A stretch of 64,000 nucleotides of DNA. Origin: Novosphingobium sp. CF614. GTDB taxonomy: Bacteria > Pseudomonadota > Alphaproteobacteria > Sphingomonadales > Sphingomonadaceae. The position numbers and the translations under genes were made by a program. Numbering within the stretch: position 1 is the stretch's first letter; each line of letters begins with the position of its first letter. Where the stretch lies: positions 62,001-126,000 of the forward strand of contig NZ_FOOR01000006.1 in assembly GCF_900113255.1 (NCBI RefSeq). The letters run 5' to 3'. Shown one piece after another: positions 30,741-39,900 of the stretch. The notes under the pieces were generated by a model. It saw only the letters and a program-made list of their open reading frames with translations. It had not been told where the DNA came from and did no database searches.

Positions 30741-31346
30741 TTACTCGGCCTTGGTCGTATCGCCTTCTTCGCTCTTGAGCGCCGACGGGGCAACGATCGT
30801 CGCGATGGTGAAATCGCGGTCGGTGATGGCGCTGGCCGAACCGGCCGGAAGCTTCACGTGGCTGATGTGGATCGATTCGCCCAGGTCGAAGCCCGTGACG
30901 TCGATGGCGATCTCCTCGGGGATCTTGTCGGCGGCGCAGACCAGTTCCAGCTCGTGACGCACGACGTTGAGCACGCCGCCGCGCTTGAGGCCGGGCGACA
31001 GCTCTTCGTTGGCGAAAATCACCGGCACGTTGACATGCACGGTCGCGTCCTTGGCGAGGCGCAGGAAATCGGCGTGGAGCGGCCGGTCGGTGACGGGATG
31101 GAAGGCGACGTCCTTGGGCAGCGTCCGCAGCTTCTTGCCGTCGACTTCGACCTCGACGATCGAGTTGAAGAAGTGACCGGTCATGAGCTGACGGGTCAGC
31201 TCCTTTTCCTCGACATGGATGGCGAGGGGTTCTTCGTTGCCACCATAGACAACGGCGGGGACGCGGCCATCGCGACGCAGAGCACGGGAGGCTCCCTTGC
31301 CAGCCCGTTCGCGCGTCTCGGCCGGCAGGTTAAGCGTATCGCTCAT
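30741..31346 (-). CDS. rplY: 50S ribosomal protein L25/Ctc
   Basis: This encodes 201 residues from [11 protein letters not shown]. The N-terminal L25 domain (about 1-90) has [20 protein letters not shown], and the C-terminal TL5/Ctc extension ends in an acidic tail ([12 protein letters not shown]). It binds 5S rRNA in the large subunit. In many bacteria it sits next to pth, which is not seen here; instead it is followed by pccA in convergent orientation and preceded by two TraB/GumN genes on the same strand. Confidence 0.92.
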   Translation of the reverse strand: MSDTLNLPAETRERAGKGASRALRRDGRVPAVVYGGNEEPLAIHVEEKELTRQLMTGHFFNSIVEVEVDGKKLRTLPKDVAFHPVTDRPLHADFLRLAKDATVHVNVPVIFANEELSPGLKRGGVLNVVRHELELVCAADKIPEEIAIDVTGFDLGESIHISHVKLPAGSASAITDRDFTIATIVAPSALKSEEGDTTKAE

Positions 31347-31490
31347 GGGACTTGCCTTTCGAAAACTGGATTGAAGTCGGCAATGGACCGCTTGTCGGCC
31401 CATGCCGCCCGCCACGCCTCCAGGGATGACCATGACGGGAAGGGCGCGCGCATACGCGCAACGCCCGGGAAAAGCAAGCATCGGCGCACG

Positions 31491-32342
31491 CTATTCGATG
31501 CGGGTCACTTTGAAGCCCTGCCGCGCGAGCATCGCCGGAAGCCCGTCGGGCCCGGCCATATGCGCGGCGCCGACCGCCACGAAAGGCTTGCGTCCGGCCC
31601 GCACCGCCTGGGCGATCCGGGCGGCCCAGTCGCGGTTGCGTCCGGTGAACAGGACTTCGCGCAGTTCGGGGTCTGCCAGCAGCCCGGCGCGGGTCTCCTT
31701 TTCCAGCGCGGCCATGTCTCCGGCGCGCCAGCTGGAGGACAAGTCATGGTCCGGCTCCGCCGCCTCGCGGGCCACCGCGCCCAGCAGGTCGCGCTGCTCG
31801 CGTTCCGGCAGGGAGTCGAACAGGCCGAGCTGGCGCGCGGCGCCCTCCAGCTCGACCACCGGCCGGCCATTCGCCAGGGCGACGACGGCCCGGTCGACAC
31901 CGTTGCGCGCATCATCTTCGTCCGTCCCGGCGCGCGCCAGCGTCAAGGCCGCCGCCCAGGTATCCGTCGCCGCGAAGTCGCCGTCGCGATAGCCGGCCTG
32001 TTTGAGCAGCGCGGCGAGGGCAGGGCGGTCCCGCGCCGCGACGCGCTGCGAGAGGGGCGGCTGCCCGGCGCTTTTCGCCAGCCGCGCGAAAGTGGCGGCC
32101 ACAACCGCCTCGTCCGCGAGATTGCCGACTTCGACCATGACGGCGCCGCAGCGCCCCAGGGCATCGCGCACCGCCGGCGTCCGCCAGTCGAGCGGGCGGG
32201 GAGCGCTGTGGATCGTGCCGAAGAGCCAGCCTGTCGTCCCTTGCGGCCCCTCGACACGCCAGAGCGCCGGATCGGCCTGCTGCGGTTTGGGGGAACAGGC
32301 GACCAGCGCGAGAACCGCGAACAGGGCAGCCCGGCGGCGCAT
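31491..32342 (-). CDS. TraB/GumN-family lipoprotein (copy 2 of tandem pair)
   Basis: This encodes 283 residues from MRRRAALFAV. A lipobox LALVAC gives a lipidated cysteine near residue 15. WLFGTIHSAPR near the N-terminus and PFVAVGAAHMAGPDGLPAML near the C-terminus are the two conserved GxxH elements of the TraB/PrgY/GumN fold, a putative metalloprotease (Tiki-like). It begins 7 nt after the paralogous gene, so the two are co-transcribed. The substrate is unknown. Confidence 0.86.
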   Translation of the reverse strand: MRRRAALFAVLALVACSPKPQQADPALWRVEGPQGTTGWLFGTIHSAPRPLDWRTPAVRDALGRCGAVMVEVGNLADEAVVAATFARLAKSAGQPPLSQRVAARDRPALAALLKQAGYRDGDFAATDTWAAALTLARAGTDEDDARNGVDRAVVALANGRPVVELEGAARQLGLFDSLPEREQRDLLGAVAREAAEPDHDLSSSWRAGDMAALEKETRAGLLADPELREVLFTGRNRDWAARIAQAVRAGRKPFVAVGAAHMAGPDGLPAMLARQGFKVTRIE

Positions 32343-32349
32343 CGCCCGG

Positions 32350-33264
32350 TTACTGGACCCGGACCGACTTGATGCCGCGGCGCGCCAGCTGGTCCTGCAC
32401 GCTGCCCTTGCCGGCAAGATGGCCGGCACCCACCGCGACGAAGACGATGCCGGGCTTGTCCAGACGGGCCTTGAGCCATTTCGCCCAGATCCTGTTGCGA
32501 TCAGTGAGCAGCACCTTGCGCAGTTTCGGATCGTCCTCTTCCTCGTTCAGCAGGTGGGCCAGATCGTCCGCCTTGCCGGCCTTCCACGCCGCGACCATGG
32601 CGTCGATATCCGACTTCACCGTCGGCAGCGCCTCGACCACCTGGTCGAGGTAGCGGCGCTGGGTCTGCTCCGGCAGGGTGTCGAACAGCGAGATCTGGTA
32701 TTCCGCGCTTTCCAGCGCCGCGTTTTCCATGCGGCGGGCGCGGGCCCTGCCGCCCACTTGCGTATCGATACCGCTTTCCAGGTTGTAGCCGGCGACCTTG
32801 AGCGGGATCAGCGTGAGCATCAGCGCCGCGAACCAGGCATCGTTCCTGTCGAACGCCGGTGGCGGCAGCCCGATCGAGGCCATGCCGGCGTCGTAGGCGG
32901 CGCGCTCCTTCTCCGACAGGGTATCGCGCAGCGCCTTGCCATCCTGGCGCAGGCTTTTCTGGAGGAACACGGCCTGGGAATCCTGCGCCCGGTCGATCGG
33001 AATTTCGGTGACGAGTTCGCTCGAGGCATCGAAGGCGGCGGCGATCGGCCCGGCATACCAGTCGACATTCCCGGGCAGGATATGGATCGTGCCGAAGAGC
33101 CAGATCGTGGTGTCCTCGTCCGCGATCTTCCACAGCGCCGGACGGGCGGGCTCAGGCGCGGCGGCGGCGGAAACCGGGGCGGTGTCCTGGGCGGGCGCGG
33201 GAACGGCGGGGAGAACGGCCAGCGCGCAGGTCGCGGCGCGAAGCCAGGTTTTGAACTTGGTCAT
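32350..33264 (-). CDS. TraB/GumN-family periplasmic protein (copy 1 of tandem pair)
   Basis: This encodes 304 residues from MTKFKTWLRAA. A signal peptide ends near VPAPA|Q (about 25). WLFGTIHILPG and the C-terminal FVAVGAGHLAGKGSVQ carry the GxxH pairs typical of TraB/GumN. It is clearly paralogous to the gene directly downstream but has a cleavable signal rather than a lipobox, so one copy would be soluble and the other membrane-anchored. Function beyond a putative metal-dependent hydrolase is unknown. Confidence 0.86.
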   Translation of the reverse strand: MTKFKTWLRAATCALAVLPAVPAPAQDTAPVSAAAAPEPARPALWKIADEDTTIWLFGTIHILPGNVDWYAGPIAAAFDASSELVTEIPIDRAQDSQAVFLQKSLRQDGKALRDTLSEKERAAYDAGMASIGLPPPAFDRNDAWFAALMLTLIPLKVAGYNLESGIDTQVGGRARARRMENAALESAEYQISLFDTLPEQTQRRYLDQVVEALPTVKSDIDAMVAAWKAGKADDLAHLLNEEEDDPKLRKVLLTDRNRIWAKWLKARLDKPGIVFVAVGAGHLAGKGSVQDQLARRGIKSVRVQ

Positions 33265-33417
33265 GGGGGTCCTTTGGGGCAGAAATGGGAAACGCGCAAT
33301 TAACGCCTGTGGAGCGACCTGCCGCCTGTCCAACCGCTCTGCGCGGGTTGATTTGACCCGCCCGATCCGCCAAAGGCCGCCAGTCACGACCGACGTCAAG
33401 AACCCGACGGAAAATCC

Positions 33418-34335
33418 ATGCCCACCGCCGCCGCCAAGGCTGATAGCCAGCCGCTCAGTTTCCAGGACATGATCCTGACGCTCCACGATTTCTGGAGCGC
33501 GCAAGGGTGCCTGATCCTCCAGCCTTACGACATGCGCATGGGGGCGGGCACGTTCAACCCGGCGACCACGCTGCGCGCGCTGGGGCCGGAGCCGTGGAAG
33601 GCGGCCTATGTGCAACCCTCGCGCCGGCCGACCGATGGGCGCTATGGCGAGAACCCCAACCGGCTCCAGCATTATTACCAGTACCAGGTGATCCTGAAGC
33701 CGAACCCGGAGAACCTGCAGGAACTCTACCTCGCCAGCCTGGCGAAGATCGGCGTCGATCCGCTGGCGCATGACATTCGCTTCGTGGAGGACGATTGGGA
33801 AAGCCCGACGCTGGGCGCCTGGGGCCTGGGCTGGGAAGTCTGGTGCGATGGCATGGAGGTGACGCAGTTCACGTATTTCCAGCAGATCGGCGGGTTCGAT
33901 TGCAAGCCGGTGGCGGGCGAACTGACCTATGGCCTGGAACGCCTGGCCATGTACATCCAGGGCGTCGACTGGGTCTATGACCTCAGGTTCAACAACGAAG
34001 GCGTGACTTATGGCGACGTCTTCCTCGCCAACGAGCAGCAGCAGTCGAAGTACAACTTCGAAATCGCCGACACGGATTCGCTGTTCGCCGGGTTCCGGGC
34101 GGCCGAGGCGGAGTGCATGCGCTGCATCGATGCCGCCATACCGCTGGCCGCCTATGACCAGGCGATCGAGGCCAGCCACGTGTTCAACCTGCTCCAGGCG
34201 CGCGGCGTGATCTCGGTCCAGGAACGCGCCAGCTATATCGGCCGCGTGCGCGACCTTGCCAAGGGATCGTGCCAGGCCTGGATCGACAAGAACAGGGATG
34301 GGTGGGAAGCCAGGTTCCCCGGGTGGACGGCATGA
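33418..34335 (+). CDS. glyQ: Glycyl-tRNA synthetase alpha subunit
   Basis: This encodes 305 residues. It is the class II aminoacylation subunit of the bacterial alpha2beta2 enzyme: [17 protein letters not shown] and [18 protein letters not shown] form motif 2 and the glycine pocket, with [12 protein letters not shown] as motif 3. It activates glycine and charges tRNA-Gly with GlyS. The gap to glyS (157 nt) contains a family D repeat. The usual length is about 300, so it is normal, in contrast to GlyS. Confidence 0.95.
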   Translation: MPTAAAKADSQPLSFQDMILTLHDFWSAQGCLILQPYDMRMGAGTFNPATTLRALGPEPWKAAYVQPSRRPTDGRYGENPNRLQHYYQYQVILKPNPENLQELYLASLAKIGVDPLAHDIRFVEDDWESPTLGAWGLGWEVWCDGMEVTQFTYFQQIGGFDCKPVAGELTYGLERLAMYIQGVDWVYDLRFNNEGVTYGDVFLANEQQQSKYNFEIADTDSLFAGFRAAEAECMRCIDAAIPLAAYDQAIEASHVFNLLQARGVISVQERASYIGRVRDLAKGSCQAWIDKNRDGWEARFPGWTA

Positions 34336-34350
34336 TGCTCTGCATCGGGG

Positions 34351-34455
34351 GGCTTCGACACGCTCGGCCTGAGCGGGACGGAGAGGGCGTTCCTGCATCG
34401 GCTCTCGCGCAAGCCCTTGCCCCCGCCCCGCTCGTCCCGAACCTGTCGAAGGACG
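34351..34455. repeat. Dispersed repeat, family D, between glyQ and glyS
   Basis: GGCTTCGACACGCTCGGCCT plus GAGCGGGACGG is partly mirrored by CCGCTCGTCCCGAACCTGTCGAAGG at 34430-34453 in inverted form. The element fills the glyQ-glyS gap. A shorter version of the left arm begins the composite repeat at 24196. Confidence 0.65.
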
Positions 34456-34492
34456 GACGCACTGCCCTCTCGATCCTATCGGGCCCACTGAC

Positions 34493-36919
34493 ATGACTGA
34501 CTTCCTTCTCGAACTGCGCTCCGAGGAAATTCCCGCCCGCATGCAGGCGGGCGCGCGCGGCGACCTGGAAAGGCTGTTCCGCAAGGAGATGGAGGCCGCC
34601 GGCGTCGCGCTCGGCCCGGTCACCGTCTGGTCCACCCCGCGCCGGCTCGCGCTGATCGCGGGCGGCCTGCCGGAAACCACCGAGGCGGTGAGCGAGGAGA
34701 CCAAGGGCCCCGCCACCAGCGCGCCGGTGCAGGCGCTGGAAGGCTTCCTGCGCAAGACCGGCCTGCGCCAGGACCAGCTCGAAATCCGCGACCTCAAGGG
34801 CAAGGATACCTGGTTCGCGGTGGTAGAGAAGCCGGGCAGGGCGGTTCGGGAGGTATTGGCGGAAGCGATCCCGGCGATCGTGCGCGCGTTTCCCTGGCCC
34901 AAGTCGCAGCGCTGGGGCGCGGCCTCGATCAGCACCGAAAGCCTGCGCTGGGTGCGCCCGCTTTCGGGTATCGTCGCGATCCTGGGCGAAGACCTGGTGG
35001 AATGCGAAGTCGGTGGCATCCGGTCCGGCTATGCCACCAAGGGCCACCGCTTCCACCATCCCGACGAGATCACCATCGGCGGCGCGCACGATTATGCCGA
35101 CAAGCTGCGCGCCTGCCACGTGCTGGTGAACCACGAGGAACGGCAGGACATCGTGCGCGAAAAGGCGCGCGCGGCGGCGGCCGAGGCCGGCCTGACGCTG
35201 GTGGAGGACGAAGGGCTGGTGATCGAGAACGCCGGCCTCACCGAATGGCCGGTGCCGCTGCTCGGCCGTTTCGACGAAGCGTTTCTTGAAGTCCCGCCCG
35301 AGGTCATCCAGCTCACCGCGCGGGTGAACCAGAAGTATTTCGTGTGCGAGGACACCGCCGGAAAACTCGCCAACGCTTTCGTCTGCACCGCCAATATCGA
35401 CGCGACCGACGGCGGCGCGGCGATCGTCGACGGCAACCGCAAGGTCCTCGCCGCGCGCCTGTCCGACGCGCGGTTCTTCTGGCAGCAGGACCGCAAGACG
35501 CCGCTGTCCCAGCATGCCGAGAAGCTGAAGCGGATCACTTTCCACGAGAAGCTGGGCACCGTCGCCGACAAGGTCGAGCGCGTGGCCAGGCTGGCCCGCT
35601 GGCTGGTGGAAGAGGGGATAGTTCCTCCCCGGAATGGGGAGGGGGACCACGCGAAGCGTGGTGGAGGGGACTCGCGCCCCGACGCGGCGCTGCGGGAGGA
35701 CGCCAATCCCCTCCACCGTCCTGCGGACGGTCCCCCTCCCCGTGCCGGGGAGGACCTGGCCGGCCAGGCCGAACTCGCCGCGCGCCTGTGCAAGGCCGAC
35801 CTCGTCACCGAGATGGTCGGCGAGTTTCCGGAACTGCAAGGTCTGATGGGCGGCTACTACGCCCGCGCCGAGGGCCTGCCGGATGCGGTGGCCGACGCCA
35901 TCCGCGATCACTACAAGCCGGTGGGTCAGGGCGATGAGGTGCCGACCGCGCCGGTGACGGTGGCGGTGTCGTTGGCGGACAAGCTGGATACGTTGTTCGG
36001 GTTTTTCTCGTGGGATTTGTTGCCGACGGGATCCAAAGATCCGTTTGCGCTCCGGCGAGCCGCAATCGGAGTCATCCAACTATTGCTTGAGCACGGGCTC
36101 CGTCTGCCGCTCAAAGAGGCCGCTGACTTTGGCGCGTGGCGCTTTGTGTATACACGCGTGTTTGCTGATTTCGAATATCAGCAAACGTTCCTAAAGAATT
36201 ATTTCACGCAGGATGCTCTTGAAGACGACAATTTTGGCGACTGGTTCGAAAAGTCGGAACAGGGGCTTTGGTCTTATGCCCATGTCGGGGCACGCAACGA
36301 TGCCGACAAATTGTTCGACTTCTTCGCCGACCGCCTCAAAGTCCAGCAACGCGAAGCCGGCGTCCGCCATGACCTGATCGATGCGGTGTTCGCGCTCGGA
36401 GGGGAGGACGATCTGGTCCGCCTGCTCGCCCGGGTCCATGCGCTCCAGGCTTTCGTGGAGACCGAGGACGGCGCCAACCTGCTCGCCGGCTACAAGCGCG
36501 CGGCCAATATCCTCAAGAAGGAAAGCTTCGATTCGCCCGCCCCCGCCAAGGCGGACCACATCGCGCGCACCGCTGACGAGGATCCGCTGGAGAATGTCGA
36601 CGACCCGGATATGCGGGCCGTCTATGCCGCTGGAATCGAAGCGAAAAAAACACTTTCCTACACGCCCGAAAAAGCGGAGAAGGTACTTGTCGACGCGTTG
36701 GACAGCGCGGAGCCGAAGGCGGCGGCGGCAGTCGCCTCGGAAGATTTTTCCACCGCGATGGCCGCGTTGGCATCGCTGCGAAAGCCTATCGATGCCTTCT
36801 TTGACGAAGTGACGGTGAACGATCCCGATCCCGCCAAGAGAATTACCCGTCTCGCCCTGCTTGATCGGTTTCGTGTTGCAGTGCACAACGTGGCGGATTT
36901 TTCGCGGATAGAGGGGTGA
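34493..36919 (+). CDS. glyS: Glycyl-tRNA synthetase beta subunit, enlarged
   Basis: This encodes 808 residues, against 689 in E. coli. The N-terminal beta body (FLLELRSEEIPARM), the VNQKYFVCED region, the HD-like segment (ARLCKADLVTEMVGEFPELQG) and the C-terminal anticodon-type DALR domain (RLALLDRFRVAVHNVAD) are in order. Residues of about 378-421 are encoded by a family C palindromic repeat (35624-35753) lying in frame between WLVEEG and the conserved ADLVTEMV block. A second extra tract (about 543-605) has unusually low GC. The frame is intact throughout, so the gene is probably functional. Confidence 0.92.
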   Translation: MTDFLLELRSEEIPARMQAGARGDLERLFRKEMEAAGVALGPVTVWSTPRRLALIAGGLPETTEAVSEETKGPATSAPVQALEGFLRKTGLRQDQLEIRDLKGKDTWFAVVEKPGRAVREVLAEAIPAIVRAFPWPKSQRWGAASISTESLRWVRPLSGIVAILGEDLVECEVGGIRSGYATKGHRFHHPDEITIGGAHDYADKLRACHVLVNHEERQDIVREKARAAAAEAGLTLVEDEGLVIENAGLTEWPVPLLGRFDEAFLEVPPEVIQLTARVNQKYFVCEDTAGKLANAFVCTANIDATDGGAAIVDGNRKVLAARLSDARFFWQQDRKTPLSQHAEKLKRITFHEKLGTVADKVERVARLARWLVEEGIVPPRNGEGDHAKRGGGDSRPDAALREDANPLHRPADGPPPRAGEDLAGQAELAARLCKADLVTEMVGEFPELQGLMGGYYARAEGLPDAVADAIRDHYKPVGQGDEVPTAPVTVAVSLADKLDTLFGFFSWDLLPTGSKDPFALRRAAIGVIQLLLEHGLRLPLKEAADFGAWRFVYTRVFADFEYQQTFLKNYFTQDALEDDNFGDWFEKSEQGLWSYAHVGARNDADKLFDFFADRLKVQQREAGVRHDLIDAVFALGGEDDLVRLLARVHALQAFVETEDGANLLAGYKRAANILKKESFDSPAPAKADHIARTADEDPLENVDDPDMRAVYAAGIEAKKTLSYTPEKAEKVLVDALDSAEPKAAAAVASEDFSTAMAALASLRKPIDAFFDEVTVNDPDPAKRITRLALLDRFRVAVHNVADFSRIEG
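35624..35753. repeat. Dispersed palindromic repeat, family C, inside glyS
   Basis: The left half CCTCCCCGGAATGGGGAGGG continues to a hairpin ACCACGC/GCGTGGT and GGAGGGG. The right half (35708-35753) is its reverse complement apart from the hairpin and a few bases. The same element is intergenic at 63406-63537 and partly at 24196-24320, so this copy is a mobile repeat that landed in a coding region in frame. Confidence 0.85.
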
Positions 36920-36940
36920 CGCCACATGACCTGCGTGGGT

Positions 36941-37013
36941 CCGTTCGTGTCAAGCGAAGTCGAGACACGCCCGCGCGGCACCAACGTGTCTCGACTTCGC
37001 TCGACACGAACGG
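36941..37013. repeat. Dispersed long hairpin repeat, family B, copy 2
   Basis: The arms at 36941-36969 and 36985-37013 are inverted copies with a single mismatch and a 15-nt loop. They are nearly identical to the copy at 24788-24861. The element sits between glyS and ppdK, 21 nt after the glyS stop, and could act as a terminator or processing hairpin. Confidence 0.8.
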
Positions 37014-37089
37014 ATGTCCGGGCCTTCAGCCGGGCATGCGACGGAACAAGGTGACAGGGGGCCTTTTCTCCTTCCGAACCGCGTCAATT

Positions 37090-37108
37090 GTGTAAACCCA
37101 AGTGTAAA
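37090..37108 (+). promoter_or_regulatory. Direct repeat upstream of ppdK
   Basis: GTGTAAA occurs at 37090-37096 and again at 37102-37108, a 12-nt period, 25 nt before the ppdK ATG. It might be a regulator-binding site or chance; a GGAGAG ribosome site follows. Confidence 0.25.
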
Positions 37109-37133
37109 ACTTAGCAGGAAAGTCGGAGAGTAG

Positions 37134-39797
37134 ATGAACAAACAGGTCTACACCTTCGGTGGCGGTGCGAAGCATGACGATCCGCGCGCGAAAGACAAAG
37201 TCATCACCGGCGGCAAGGGCGCGAACCTTGCGGAAATGGCCGGGATCGGCCTGCCGGTCCCTCCCGGGTTCACCATCACCACCGAGCAATGCGTGCAGTA
37301 CCTGGCCGAAGGCGGGGATTTTTCCGACGAGTTGCGGGCCGACGTCGCACAGGCGCTGACCCATATCGAGAAGACCGTCGGCAAGAAGTTCGGCGACGCG
37401 GCGGACCCGCTGCTGGTTTCGGTCCGCTCGGGCGCGCGGGTTTCCATGCCGGGCATGATGGACACCGTGCTCAACCTGGGCCTGAACGACGCCACGGTCG
37501 AGGGTCTGTCGGCGGTTTCGGGGGACCAGCGCTTCGCCTGGGATTCCTATCGCCGCTTCGTCCAGATGTATTCCGACGTCGTGCTGGGCGTGGAGCACCA
37601 CTTGTTCGAGGAAGTGCTGGAAATCGCCAAGGAAGACCAGGGCTACATGAACGACGTCGAGATGACGGCGGATGATTGGCGCAAGATCGTCAAGGAATAC
37701 AAGCAGATCGTCGAGACGGAACTGAACCGTCCGTTCCCGCAGGACGTGCAGGAGCAGCTGTGGGGCGCGATCCGGGCGGTGTTCGATTCGTGGGATTCGG
37801 ACCGCGCCAAGGTCTACCGCCGCCTCAACGACATTCCCGGCGACTGGGGCACCGCGGTCAACGTGCAGGCCATGGTGTTCGGCAACATGGGCGATACTTC
37901 GGCGACCGGCGTGGCCTTCACCCGCGATCCGGCGACCGGCGAGAAGGCCTATTACGGCGAATGGCTGGTCAATGCCCAGGGTGAGGACGTGGTGGCCGGC
38001 ATCCGCACCCCGCAGTACCTGACCCTGGCCGCGCGGACCCGCGCCGGAGCCAAGCCGCTGTCGATGGAAGAGGCGATGCCGGAGGCTTACGGCGAACTGG
38101 CCGCCGTGTTCGAACTGCTGGAAAAGCACTACCGCGACATGCAGGACATCGAATTCACGGTGGAACGCGGCAAGCTGTGGATGCTCCAGACCCGATCGGG
38201 CAAGCGCACCGCCAAGGCCGCGCTGAAGATGGCGGTCGACATGGTCGAGGAAGGCCTGATCGACGAGGCCACCGCGATCCGGCGCGTCGATCCCATGGCG
38301 CTCGACCAGTTGCTGCACCCCACGCTCGATCCCAAGGCCCCGCGCGATATCCTCGGCAAGGGCCTGCCGGCTTCGCCGGGCGCGGCCTCGGGCGCGATCG
38401 TGCTCGATGCCGATACCGCCGAAAAGCGCGCCGAACTGGGGGAGGCGGTGATCCTGGTGCGGGTCGAGACTTCGCCGGAAGACATCCACGGCATGCACGC
38501 CGCTAAGGGCATCCTGACGGCGCGCGGCGGCATGACCAGCCACGCGGCGGTGGTCGCGCGCGGCATGGGTCGCCCGTGCGTCTCGGGCGCTTCGGGCCTG
38601 TCGATCGACATGAAGACCCGCACCTTGCGCATGGGCAAGCGCGAGCTGAAGGAAGGCGATATCCTCACGCTGGACGGCGCGTCGGGCGATATCATGGCCG
38701 GCGAAGTGCCGACCATCGAGCCGGAACTGGCCGGCGATTTCGCCACGCTGATGGTCTGGGCGGACAAGCACCGCCGCATGAAAGTGCGCACCAATGCCGA
38801 GACTCCGGCCGATTGCCGCATGGCCCGGCAATTCGGCGCCGAGGGTATCGGCCTGTGCCGCACCGAGCATATGTTCTTCGATGCGGAGCGCATCTCCGCC
38901 GTGCGCCAGATGATCCTGGCGGAAGACGAGGCGGGCCGCCGCGCCGCGCTGGAAAAGCTGCTGCCCGAACAGCGCGCGGATTTCCACGCGATCTTCGAGG
39001 TGATGACCGGCCTGCCGGTGACGATCCGCCTGCTCGATCCGCCGCTGCACGAATTCCTGCCGCAGGGCGATGCCGAGTTCGCGGAACTGTCCGACGCGAT
39101 CGGCATCGGCGCCGACACGCTCAAGCGCCGGGCCGACGAACTGCACGAGATGAACCCGATGCTGGGCCATCGCGGCTGCCGCCTGGGGATTACCTTCCCC
39201 GAGATCTACGAAATGCAGGCCCGTGCGATCTTCGAGGCCGCCTGCGACGTTGCCGCCGCTTCGGGCGAAGCGCCGGTGCCCGAAGTGATGATCCCGCTCG
39301 TCGCCACCCGGCGGGAATTGCAGATCCTGAGGAAGCTGGTGGATGACACCGCCGCCAGGGTCTTCGCGGAGAAGGGCAGCGCCGTCCAGTACATGGTGGG
39401 CACCATGATCGAACTGCCGCGCGCCGCGCTGATGGCGGGCGAGATCGCGGAGGAGGCGCTGTTCTTCTCGTTCGGCACCAATGACCTGACGCAGACCACG
39501 CTGGGCGTCAGCCGCGACGATGCCGCGCGCTTCCTCAGCCCCTATGTCGAGAAGGGCATCTATCCGCGCGACCCGTTCGTCAGCCTCGACGTGGAGGGGG
39601 TGGGCCAGCTGGTGCGGCTCGCCGCCGAGCGCGGCCGGGCGACTCGCCCCGACCTCAAGCTCGGCATTTGCGGCGAGCACGGCGGCGATCCCGCCTCGAT
39701 CGCGTTCTGCGAGGCGAACGGGCTCGACTACGTCAGCGCCTCGCCCTTCCGCGTGCCGATCGCCAGACTGGCGGCGGCGCAGGCGGCGCTGGGCTGA
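37134..39797 (+). CDS. ppdK: Pyruvate, phosphate dikinase
   Basis: This encodes 887 residues. The N-terminal ATP-grasp domain has VITGGKGANLAEMAG and SVRSGARVSMPGMMDTVLN; the central swivelling domain has GGMTSHAAVVARGMG with phospho-acceptor H470; the C-terminal PEP/pyruvate barrel ends with GICGEHGGDP. It interconverts pyruvate, ATP and phosphate with PEP, AMP and pyrophosphate. Its position after glyQ-glyS is a common arrangement in sphingomonads and relatives. The 214-nt upstream gap holds a family B hairpin. Confidence 0.95.
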   Translation: MNKQVYTFGGGAKHDDPRAKDKVITGGKGANLAEMAGIGLPVPPGFTITTEQCVQYLAEGGDFSDELRADVAQALTHIEKTVGKKFGDAADPLLVSVRSGARVSMPGMMDTVLNLGLNDATVEGLSAVSGDQRFAWDSYRRFVQMYSDVVLGVEHHLFEEVLEIAKEDQGYMNDVEMTADDWRKIVKEYKQIVETELNRPFPQDVQEQLWGAIRAVFDSWDSDRAKVYRRLNDIPGDWGTAVNVQAMVFGNMGDTSATGVAFTRDPATGEKAYYGEWLVNAQGEDVVAGIRTPQYLTLAARTRAGAKPLSMEEAMPEAYGELAAVFELLEKHYRDMQDIEFTVERGKLWMLQTRSGKRTAKAALKMAVDMVEEGLIDEATAIRRVDPMALDQLLHPTLDPKAPRDILGKGLPASPGAASGAIVLDADTAEKRAELGEAVILVRVETSPEDIHGMHAAKGILTARGGMTSHAAVVARGMGRPCVSGASGLSIDMKTRTLRMGKRELKEGDILTLDGASGDIMAGEVPTIEPELAGDFATLMVWADKHRRMKVRTNAETPADCRMARQFGAEGIGLCRTEHMFFDAERISAVRQMILAEDEAGRRAALEKLLPEQRADFHAIFEVMTGLPVTIRLLDPPLHEFLPQGDAEFAELSDAIGIGADTLKRRADELHEMNPMLGHRGCRLGITFPEIYEMQARAIFEAACDVAAASGEAPVPEVMIPLVATRRELQILRKLVDDTAARVFAEKGSAVQYMVGTMIELPRAALMAGEIAEEALFFSFGTNDLTQTTLGVSRDDAARFLSPYVEKGIYPRDPFVSLDVEGVGQLVRLAAERGRATRPDLKLGICGEHGGDPASIAFCEANGLDYVSASPFRVPIARLAAAQAALG

Positions 39798-39804
39798 AGG
39801 CCTC

Positions 39805-39900
39805 ATACCAAGTCTTTGAGCGGAATTCGCCTCCCCCGTTCCTTCGCCCCCTCGCAATTGACGAAGGGGAAGGTGAGTCTTGCTCAAAGAGGCTTGGCGT
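39805..39900. repeat. Dispersed palindromic repeat, family A, copy 2
   Basis: ATACCAAGTC at the left and GGCTTGGCGT at the right bracket an imperfect stem with TTCCTTCGCC and GACGAAGGGGAAGG. It occupies the whole gap between ppdK and a convergent methyltransferase gene and may end transcription from both sides. Confidence 0.7.

Noticed and set aside
33265..35019. Upstream extension of the TraB/GumN frame across glyQ and into glyS
   Set aside because: It is antisense to glyQ and glyS. The real start with signal peptide is at 33264.
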